From: Anaerolineales bacterium
GTDB lineage: Bacteria; Chloroflexota; Anaerolineae; Anaerolineales; Villigracilaceae
Assembly (NCBI GenBank): GCA_029933275.1
Contig: JAOZOM010000002.1
Location: forward strand, 1 to 38,226
Direction of reading: 5' to 3'
Length of the DNA: 38,226 bases
Below are positions 24,461 to 31,599 of this stretch, piece by piece (position 1 is the stretch's first letter; every line of letters starts with the position of its first letter). The translations under genes were made by a program, and so were the position numbers. The notes beneath the pieces were generated by a model that saw only the letters and a program-made list of their open reading frames with translations, did not search any database and was not told the DNA's origin.

Positions 24461-24515
24461 TTTTAGCTTACCGAACAATCCCCAGAAATCGCAAAAGAAG
24501 ATACAATTATTGAAT

Positions 24516-26417
24516 ATGCGTAAAGTTATTTTTGCAATATTCTTAACTACTATCCTAGTAGCAGGAGGGTTTCATGCTCGCGCCCAAGAAGCCGCACGAG
24601 TGGAGATCGTCCAAGTAAACGCGGATTCTTTTCCCACGATAACCGCTCTTTTAGACGTATATGATGCGGAAGGTAGGTTTGTCTCAGCTATAGGCGCGGC
24701 AAATATCACCGTCTTAGAAGATGGGCAATCCATCCCCCTCACCGAACTTAACGAGCAAGAAATTGGTGCGCAAATTGTCGTGGCAATCAACCCCTCTCCG
24801 CCGATGGATACGCGCGATTCTCTCGGCATCTCGCGCTATGATCGCGTGGTTGAAAAATTGCGCCTGTGGGCAGAAAATCGTCCCCTTGAGCCGCAAGATA
24901 AACTCAGCCTTGTCTCCACTGCGGGGCCTCTGCTTGTCAACGCGACCCCCAGCGAATGGCGGAACAGCCTCGTCTCCTACCAACCTGATGCACGTGCCGC
25001 CATCCCCAGCTTGCAATCCCTATCTTTTGCTTTAGACTTAATCGAAGGCGAGCAAGATACCCCGCTGGGGATGAAACACAGCATCCTCTTTATCACCTCC
25101 CATCTCCCCGACCAAGCAACTGTTACAGAATTAGAAAATCTTACCGAGCGCGCCCTGCTTCTCAACACGCGCGTCAATGTTTGGCTGATTGATACAGATG
25201 CTTATTTCGCCCATTTCAGCGCAAACTCGCTTAAATCTTTAGCCCTCCAAACCGGCGGCAAATATTCCGCTTTTTCCGGCATCGAAGTTTTACCCGATCC
25301 TGAAAATTATTTTACTCACCTACGGCATCTCTACACCCTCAGCTACGAATCCCGCTTGACAAGCGGCGGCTCTCATCGCATCGCCGTGCAGGTCAAATTT
25401 GGCGAACTTGACCTTCTCTCTCCCGACCAGAGTTTCGGGCTGGATATTCAACTGCCCAACCCCTTCCTCCTCGCCCCGCCCGCACAAATTGTGCGCCAAG
25501 CCCCCGAAGAAGACCCCTATAATACCGAGATCCTCCTCCCTGCCGAGCAAGAAATTGAGTTTCTAGTCGAATTTCCGGACGGGCATCAACGCCCAATCAA
25601 GCGCGCCACCCTTTTCGTTGATGAAGAAATAGTCGCCGAAATCACCTCGCCGCCGTTTGAGAAATTTTACTGGGATTTGGATAAATATATCAGCAGTGGT
25701 GAACATTCTCTCCAAATCGAAGTGGAAGATTCGCTGGGATTAACAAGGATGAGTTTAGGCGTACCGCTCACGATAACCATTATCCAGCCTCCCAGCGGTG
25801 CACTTGCCTTTTTTGGACGGAATGGATCGCTCTTGACCTTAGGCGTGATCACGGTATCCGGGCTTTTTTTGGTGGCAATTCTCTTGGTCGGCGGAAGACG
25901 TAGCCTCCAAACTTTCTCGGAGAAACGAAAAGCAAAAGCGGCATCCCATGACCCGGTTACCCAGCCTATCCCCGCCACCAAACTGGATGAAGGGAAAAAG
26001 AAAGGGCGCGTCCCGATGCCTTTTTCTGGGTGGGCGCGTGGGCAAAAGCAAATTAAAGCCGTAGCTTATCTGACACGTCTTAACGGGCAGGGCAATTCGG
26101 GCGCGGGGACACCGATCCCGCTTACGGGCGAAGAAATGATTTTTGGTTCCGACCCAGTGAAAGTCGCGTTCGTCCTCGATGATCCATCCATCTCTCCCAA
26201 ACACGCAGTTTTAGTCCGCGATGAAGAGGGGCATTTCCGCCTATCCGACCAAAATTCTATTGCAGGGACTTGGGTAAATTTCGAGAAACTTGACACACAG
26301 GGCAAAATTCTGGCACATGGAGATATCATTCATATTGGCATTTTGCGCTATAAATTTGACCTTGCAAAGCCACCTGTTTCAAGATCACCGAAAATTCAAA
26401 TTGAGGAGGCATCGTGA
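24516..26417 (+). CDS. Membrane protein with degenerate VWA domain and cytoplasmic FHA domain
   Basis: A 633-aa protein. Residues 1-25 are a signal peptide (MRKVIFAIFLTTILVAGGFHA). The next ~250 residues follow the von Willebrand A fold, but the metal site DxSxS is replaced by NPSPP (in VVAINPSPPM), so metal-dependent adhesion is unlikely. A strand-rich region, probably an Ig-like module, leads to a membrane helix at about 438-460 and then a C-terminal FHA domain (about 537-618, with FGSDP, SISPKHA and GTWVN), which reads phosphothreonine inside the cell. It may link an outside signal to Ser/Thr phosphorylation. The PP2C gene starts inside its stop codon. The frame is open to 24438, but the signal peptide fixes the start at 24516. 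Confidence 0.75.
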   Translation: MRKVIFAIFLTTILVAGGFHARAQEAARVEIVQVNADSFPTITALLDVYDAEGRFVSAIGAANITVLEDGQSIPLTELNEQEIGAQIVVAINPSPPMDTRDSLGISRYDRVVEKLRLWAENRPLEPQDKLSLVSTAGPLLVNATPSEWRNSLVSYQPDARAAIPSLQSLSFALDLIEGEQDTPLGMKHSILFITSHLPDQATVTELENLTERALLLNTRVNVWLIDTDAYFAHFSANSLKSLALQTGGKYSAFSGIEVLPDPENYFTHLRHLYTLSYESRLTSGGSHRIAVQVKFGELDLLSPDQSFGLDIQLPNPFLLAPPAQIVRQAPEEDPYNTEILLPAEQEIEFLVEFPDGHQRPIKRATLFVDEEIVAEITSPPFEKFYWDLDKYISSGEHSLQIEVEDSLGLTRMSLGVPLTITIIQPPSGALAFFGRNGSLLTLGVITVSGLFLVAILLVGGRRSLQTFSEKRKAKAASHDPVTQPIPATKLDEGKKKGRVPMPFSGWARGQKQIKAVAYLTRLNGQGNSGAGTPIPLTGEEMIFGSDPVKVAFVLDDPSISPKHAVLVRDEEGHFRLSDQNSIAGTWVNFEKLDTQGKILAHGDIIHIGILRYKFDLAKPPVSRSPKIQIEEAS

Positions 26418-27517
26418 TTCCTGCTGAACGCGCGCATCTTTTTGTTGCCGCCCTGAGCCATAGGGGAATGAAAAAAGGCAAAAATAACGAAGATCGTTAT
26501 GCGATTTCTTCTTATTATTTGGCAGAGGATGACGATACACCTCTTCTTTTTGCGATTATTGCGGACGGCGTTGGCGGGCATCTTGCCGGCGAAGTTGCCG
26601 CCGAGATGGTGGTGGATTATGTGAGCCAAGCGGTGGCTGAGAGTGACGCAAAGAACCCGTTGACGATTATTGAGCAAGCGGTGATTGGCGCTAGCCAAGC
26701 GGTGAATAATCTTGCGGCGGAAGATGAACGAAAATATGGGATGGGGGCGACTTGCGTCTGTGCGTGGATTATTGATAATCGGCTTTATACTGGTTCGGTG
26801 GGCGATTCGCGTTTATATCTGATGCACGGGGCGACTATCCAACAATTGACAACCGACCATACTTGGATTCAAGAGGCGTTGGATAAGGGGATTTTGACAC
26901 CGGAGCAGGCGCGCACCCACCCTAACGCGCATGTAATTCGACAATATGTGGGTGGAAAAAATCTCCCCCAAGTGGATTTTCGACTTCGTTTACATTCTGA
27001 CCCTGCTAATAAAGATGAGAAGGTAGACGCGAGGCGGAGTAATCAGGGCTTGCCATTAAAAGCGGGGGATACCCTGCTTTTATGTAGCGATGGTTTGACT
27101 GATTTGGTTTGGAATGATGAGATTTTAGAGATTGTTCGTTCAGGAAAAGACCTTGAGAGCGCAGCGAAAACGCTGATTAACACGGCAAATGAGCGCGGTG
27201 GACACGATAATATCACGGTAATTTTATTATCCCTTCCCCAAGACGGGACGAAGCGGAATTTTAAGAAATTTTTACCGTGGATTATTGCAGGTGGAATCAC
27301 TTTGCTAATTGGGCTTGCTATTTTTATTGGATTTGTTTGGCACCTTGTACAGCCGATTGAGACTCTTACGCCAACGGTCACGCCAACTGTTGTAGTAGCT
27401 CCTGAATTATCCCTAACGCCGGAATTCACTACGCCGTCTACGCTGTTTCCATCCCCCACTGAGATTAGTGCAACTTATACCCCCTGGCCCACAAATACGC
27501 CCCAGCCGGTTGAGTAG
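26414..27517 (+). CDS. PP2C-family Ser/Thr phosphatase with membrane anchor and Thr/Pro tail
   Basis: A 367-aa protein. The PP2C catalytic domain occupies about residues 8-275 with all metal ligands visible: NNEDRY, IADGVGGHLAGE, GSVGDSRLY, LCSDGLTD and GGHDNITVILL. A membrane helix follows at about 292-315, then a Thr/Pro-rich tail outside the membrane. The phosphatase should dephosphorylate proteins at the membrane, such as targets of a PASTA- or Hanks-type kinase, which is not encoded here. It begins with GTG, overlapping the FHA protein stop (GTGA), with GAGG a few bases upstream. The FHA partner probably brings phosphorylated substrates to it. Confidence 0.9.
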   Translation: MIPAERAHLFVAALSHRGMKKGKNNEDRYAISSYYLAEDDDTPLLFAIIADGVGGHLAGEVAAEMVVDYVSQAVAESDAKNPLTIIEQAVIGASQAVNNLAAEDERKYGMGATCVCAWIIDNRLYTGSVGDSRLYLMHGATIQQLTTDHTWIQEALDKGILTPEQARTHPNAHVIRQYVGGKNLPQVDFRLRLHSDPANKDEKVDARRSNQGLPLKAGDTLLLCSDGLTDLVWNDEILEIVRSGKDLESAAKTLINTANERGGHDNITVILLSLPQDGTKRNFKKFLPWIIAGGITLLIGLAIFIGFVWHLVQPIETLTPTVTPTVVVAPELSLTPEFTTPSTLFPSPTEISATYTPWPTNTPQPVE

Positions 27518-27657
27518 ATTCGGCGGTCGGTAAATCAGAAGGGTAGGAAATCGGTAATTAGTCAACCAGTAGGTCAGTAGACTAAGATAAAGAAAAAAGA
27601 CATCCCAAATTAGGTTGACTAATCTATGCGTTATCGCGGAGGCGGTGACGTGTTTTT
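27518..27657. other. Intergenic stretch with repetitive GGTCAGTAG-like sequence
   Basis: The 140-base gap between the convergent PP2C and class A PBP genes carries degenerate direct copies of CGGTAAATCAG / CGGTAATTAG / AGTCAACCAG / AGGTCAGTAG type. No gene, clear hairpin or T-run terminator was found. Confidence 0.35.
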
Positions 27658-30600
27658 TTAAGGCGTATCTGTCGGAAGGGGAGTCTCGGTTGGGGGAATG
27701 GGGGTATCGGTGGATGTTTCAGTGGGGAGGGGCGTATCCGTTTCGGTGGCGGACTGGGTTGGAGACGGGGTTTCTGTCGGAATGGGAGTTTCGGTGAGCG
27801 TAGCGGTGGGAACGGGGGTAAGGGTAGATGTTGGAGACGGGGTCGCGGTTGGGGTCGGCGTGGGCAAGTTCAAGGTCACGAAAATAATTCGCTCGGCGAT
27901 TGCATCGCCTTTGGCTCCGTGTAGAGTCAATCGCAGAGAAAAATTCCCATTAGATAATTCATCCAGCATATCCCAGGTGGCTAATTTTTCGGTGGTTTTA
28001 TATTCGGCGTTGCTTTCTTCGACCAGCACAATCCATTTTGAGGGAGCTTTTCCTTTGCCGTATTCTAAAGACCAGTTGCCAAAATTGCCGCTGGCGGTGA
28101 CGATGCCGAGAATATTGATGCTCATTTTATCAATCTCACCGCCATCTTTAGGATTGGTAATTTGTAAATCGGGTTGCGGATCGTTTTTATTGCACTCCCG
28201 ATTGGGGGCAAAACTGATTTTTTTCGGGAAACCGTGCGATTCGAGCCAACTTTTTCCGTCATTTGTGCCTAGCCATTTTCGCGCCCAAGAATCTTCAACG
28301 CGCATGACCATTTTTTCTTCGGTGAATTCATTGCAGACAGAAGATGCTTCAAGTCCTGTCCAAGTATCGAGAGTGACTTTGCGCCATAAATCCGCCCCGG
28401 GAGGGAGAGGCAATTGGTCTTCTGCGAAGATTTCGGTTGTTTTTCCGCTTTTGCAATAATTCGAAGGTTCCGTGCCGGAGATGGTACAAATCACTTTGTT
28501 GACAATGCTTTTGGGGCGCGTGAAATCTCGCACAATGCCCCCCGTAACTTTTGGGACAGCCGCTTGCATAAATTGCGACCAAATCGGAGCCGCACCACTC
28601 AAGCCGGTGGAATGAATCATCGGGGTATAGTCGGCATTGCCCACCCAAACACCTACGGCAAGATCGGGGGTATAGCCCATTGTCCAATTGTCGCGGAAGT
28701 CGTTGGATGTGCCAGTTTTCGCCGCGGCGGGGAAAGGAAGATGCAGCGCGGAGTTAGGACCGAACATCCACGTTCGTGCGGCATTATCGGACAAAATAGA
28801 GGAGATTAGGTAGGCGTGTTCCGGACGAAGAACTTGCTCCCCTTGTGGAGGCGTATATTCGTAAATAAGCTCCCCGTTGTGGTCGAGTATTTTGGTAATT
28901 GCTACCGGCGGGATGCGAATGCCCTCGTTCGCCATCACAGCAAAAGCACCCGTCATCTCCAACAAGCTGACTTCGCCGCCGCCCAGCGTGAGGGCGAGTC
29001 CGTAATCGTCGCGAGTGAGGGTGGTGATGCCGAGACCTTCCGCCATTGCAACCATGCCTTCTTTTTCTTCAGTTTCGGGATTATCGTAAATGCCAACAAA
29101 ATCGAGAGTCTTCACCGCGGGGATATTGAAAGAGTTGGCTAAAGCAACGCGCAAAGTAACCGCTCCGTGATATTTGCCATCATAATTGACCGGTTTATAG
29201 GGATCGCGCGGGTCATCGGGATTGCCCGAAGGCGGGAACTCGGAGGGGACATCCCAGATTAGGGTTGAGGGTGTCCAGCCTTTTTTAAACGCGGCGAGAT
29301 AGGTGATTGGCTTAATCGAGGAGCCGGGCTGACGAGTTGGACTGGTTGCCATGTTGACTTGTCCTGAAATGGCGGCGTTTTCAAAATCAGGCGAGCCGAC
29401 CATTGCGAGGATTTCCCCCGTATTCGGGTCTATCGCCACTAATGCCCCGTTTTGGACATTGCTCCCGCTGAGGGCGTTAATTTGGTTTGTGACCAAATTT
29501 TGGGCAATATCTTGCAATTCCGGGACGAGGGTAGTGTAAACGGTGAAGCCGGAGCGATAAATGGTTTGTGCATCGTATTCCTCTTCCAAAATCCCGCGCA
29601 CATAATTGACCCAATGTGGGTAGCGCATGGAGATATTTGGCGGGGAGAAGGTGTGATTTTCAATATCTTCTACCGCTTGTGCTGCTTCTACTGCTCCTAC
29701 GCAAATGCGCTCATCGCTGTTGCTAACTTCGATGCAACCTTTTTCTTCGCTTAAAAGATAGGTGAGAAAAACTACGTCGCGGTGACGGAGAAGAGTCTCT
29801 TCGCGATTGGTGTAAATATCGTGTATCGCAGGCGATTGAGGCAAACCGGCGAGAAAACTTGCTTCGGCTAAAGTGAGCGCATCCGCAGTAGTGTTGAAAT
29901 AAGTTTCTGCGGCGGCTTCAATCCCGTAAGCGAGATTGCCGTAATTGACTTCGTTGAGATAAAGTTCCAAAATCTCATCTTTACTGTAGCGGCGCGTAAT
30001 CTCTGCCGCGAGCATGATTTCGCGCGCTTTCCGCCTATAACTTTGCTCGTAGCGTTCTTCTTGTGAGAGAAGCAACATCCGCGCCAATTGTTGGGTGATG
30101 GTCGAAGCACCGGAGACGATTTTTCCGCTGGTGTAATTTTGCCAAAGCGCGCGCGTCAGGGCGATGATGTCAAAGCCGGGGTGGTTATAAAATTCTTTAT
30201 CTTCGGTTGCAATGGTGGTTGCCACCAAAAGCGGAGAAATATCCTCCAGCGGAATATAGGTGCGGCGTCCCGCGTTGGGATCGAGAATCTCGTAAAGGAT
30301 ATGCCCCTCACTATCGAGGATGCGTGTTGTCTCAAAACTAGATGCGTGTCCTTGTAAATTGTTTACATCAGGTAGAGTTGCCGCGATTTGTTTATATTCG
30401 TAGAGGATATAAGAGCCGCCCGCAATACCCGCTAAAACAATCCCAAAGAGCAAAATGATGATACCGCGTAAAAAACAGCCCCAGTTGACCTTTTTCCCGT
30501 TGAAAAAGTTTTTTCGCTTTGCTGAATTGGGAGGCGGTTGAGTCGGCGGGTGAGTAGGAAGCGGTTGAGAAATAGGGTTAAATGCTGTAGGCGAGACACG

Positions 30601-30783
30601 CGTTGCACCTATATCCACCTCGTCTACGCGTTGGGGGAGGTGGTTGAGTAAATCGGGCTGAGTCTCTTCCAACGCTTCCGCAGGTTGGGAAGGGTAGGGC
30701 GGGACGGGGAAATCTGCCCGCGTTTCCTCTTCGGAGGCAATTAAGCGGTGGAGGTAATCATCTTGGTTTTCGGGGTTTGACAT
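27658..30783 (-). CDS. Class A penicillin-binding protein (GT51 transglycosylase + transpeptidase) with Thr/Pro tail
   Basis: A 1041-aa bifunctional peptidoglycan synthase. A cytoplasmic N-terminus of ~100 residues rich in Pro and Glu leads to a membrane helix at about 103-128. The GT51 domain has the catalytic Glu in ATEDKEFYNHPGFD (E194) and GASTITQQLARM (225-236). The transpeptidase domain has SSIK with S488/K491, SFN, and KTGTSN at 689. After it come an Ig-like strand-rich module and a ~75-residue Thr/Pro-rich tail in place of the more usual ending. It polymerises lipid II and makes 4-3 cross-links, complementing the four L,D-transpeptidases in the other operon. Long repeat copy B ends eight bases before its ATG, and no ribosome site is evident. 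Confidence 0.92.
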   Translation of the reverse strand: MSNPENQDDYLHRLIASEEETRADFPVPPYPSQPAEALEETQPDLLNHLPQRVDEVDIGATRVSPTAFNPISQPLPTHPPTQPPPNSAKRKNFFNGKKVNWGCFLRGIIILLFGIVLAGIAGGSYILYEYKQIAATLPDVNNLQGHASSFETTRILDSEGHILYEILDPNAGRRTYIPLEDISPLLVATTIATEDKEFYNHPGFDIIALTRALWQNYTSGKIVSGASTITQQLARMLLLSQEERYEQSYRRKAREIMLAAEITRRYSKDEILELYLNEVNYGNLAYGIEAAAETYFNTTADALTLAEASFLAGLPQSPAIHDIYTNREETLLRHRDVVFLTYLLSEEKGCIEVSNSDERICVGAVEAAQAVEDIENHTFSPPNISMRYPHWVNYVRGILEEEYDAQTIYRSGFTVYTTLVPELQDIAQNLVTNQINALSGSNVQNGALVAIDPNTGEILAMVGSPDFENAAISGQVNMATSPTRQPGSSIKPITYLAAFKKGWTPSTLIWDVPSEFPPSGNPDDPRDPYKPVNYDGKYHGAVTLRVALANSFNIPAVKTLDFVGIYDNPETEEKEGMVAMAEGLGITTLTRDDYGLALTLGGGEVSLLEMTGAFAVMANEGIRIPPVAITKILDHNGELIYEYTPPQGEQVLRPEHAYLISSILSDNAARTWMFGPNSALHLPFPAAAKTGTSNDFRDNWTMGYTPDLAVGVWVGNADYTPMIHSTGLSGAAPIWSQFMQAAVPKVTGGIVRDFTRPKSIVNKVICTISGTEPSNYCKSGKTTEIFAEDQLPLPPGADLWRKVTLDTWTGLEASSVCNEFTEEKMVMRVEDSWARKWLGTNDGKSWLESHGFPKKISFAPNRECNKNDPQPDLQITNPKDGGEIDKMSINILGIVTASGNFGNWSLEYGKGKAPSKWIVLVEESNAEYKTTEKLATWDMLDELSNGNFSLRLTLHGAKGDAIAERIIFVTLNLPTPTPTATPSPTSTLTPVPTATLTETPIPTETPSPTQSATETDTPLPTETSTDTPIPPTETPLPTDTP

Positions 30784-30791
30784 AGTTTTTT

Positions 30792-30984
30792 ACTGTTTCT
30801 ACCGTTTTTTGTACCCAAAGGGCATAGATGGTTTATACACGGATGACGCGGATTTCACGGAGAATTTTTGAAAAGGAAAAACGTTTAATATTGAGCGTTT
30901 TTTCCGTGTAACTCCTTGAAATCCGTGTACAAAAATCTGTTTGCGCTTGTTTTTTGACAAACCACAAGTTCCGTTAGAACTAGG
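30792..30984 (-). repeat. Long inverted repeat, copy B
   Basis: The reverse complement of copy A at 15866-16040, with about a dozen differences and an ~18-base insertion next to the inner end. It stands directly before the class A PBP start codon in the same relative orientation as copy A before its gene. Both copies lead inward to the 14.7-kb segment between them. Confidence 0.85.
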
Positions 30985-31014
30985 TTTTTTATGATTAAGG
31001 AGATCTCAAAAATG

Positions 31015-31485
31015 TTACTCTGGCTTCGATATTACCAAAGTATTCCAACTCCCCTTCATCACGGTTTCATCATTTTGATTCTTCACATCCATTTGCAAGA
31101 TGACCGAACCGCCGCCCAGACGCTTCATCGCCTTGGTCGCGGTAATTTCCATCTCAACGTGAATCGTATCGCCAAGGTAAACCGGCTTCGTGAACTTCCA
31201 ACCGATGATCTCGCGGAACGCCATCACCGTCCCTTCGAGGACGCCGGTGCGGAGGGCTAAACCAGAAGCTATCGAAAGCCCCAGCAAGCCATGAGCCACG
31301 CGCGCCCCGAAAGGCGAATTTGCGGCATACTGCTCATCGGTGTGAATCTGGTTGAAATCGCCGGAAAGTCCCGCGAATCCAACCACGTCGCTTTCGGTAA
31401 TCGTCCGTCCGGGCGAAATCATCTTTTGCCCAACTTCAAACTCTTCAAAATACATACCGCGCGCGGCGGGAATTATAATAGGCAT
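31015..31485 (-). CDS. MaoC-like hydratase (R-specific enoyl-CoA hydratase type)
   Basis: A 156-aa hot-dog-fold protein. The hydratase-2 motif is present as SGDFNQIHTD, with the catalytic Asp and His in D-x-N-x2-H spacing, followed by AHGLLGLSIASGL. Members hydrate trans-2-enoyl-CoA to the R-3-hydroxy form in fatty-acid or polyester metabolism. The exact acyl-CoA cannot be read. AGAGGAAA precedes the ATG by a few bases. It diverges from the glycosidase-like gene, with a 114-base gap that includes a CCTTTCC/GGGAAGG imperfect stem. Confidence 0.87.
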   Translation of the reverse strand: MPIIIPAARGMYFEEFEVGQKMISPGRTITESDVVGFAGLSGDFNQIHTDEQYAANSPFGARVAHGLLGLSIASGLALRTGVLEGTVMAFREIIGWKFTKPVYLGDTIHVEMEITATKAMKRLGGGSVILQMDVKNQNDETVMKGSWNTLVISKPE

Positions 31486-31565
31486 AAAAATTTCCTCTGG
31501 GAACTCCTTTCCTGTAAAAGGGAAGGTTGGGGATGGGGTTTCTTCTTGATTCTAGCACAAAACCT

Positions 31566-31593
31566 TTGACCTCCCCCAAATTTAGCGTACAAT
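31566..31593 (+). promoter_or_regulatory. Promoter giving a probable leaderless mRNA
   Basis: TTGACC (31566-31571), a 16-base spacer, TACAAT (31588-31593). The ATG at 31600 begins six bases after the -10, so transcription would start at or within the start codon. No ribosome site precedes it. Confidence 0.6.
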
Positions 31594-31599
31594 AGCTTT

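Noticed and set aside
24502..24507. TACAAT just before the FHA protein start, considered as another leaderless promoter
   Set aside because: No -35 hexamer within acceptable distance; the gap of 55 bases is also compatible with read-through from the preceding gene.
27698..28459. Plus-strand Val/Gly-rich frame opposite the C-terminus of the class A PBP
   Set aside because: Low-complexity antisense of the Thr/Pro tail with no ribosome site or family features.
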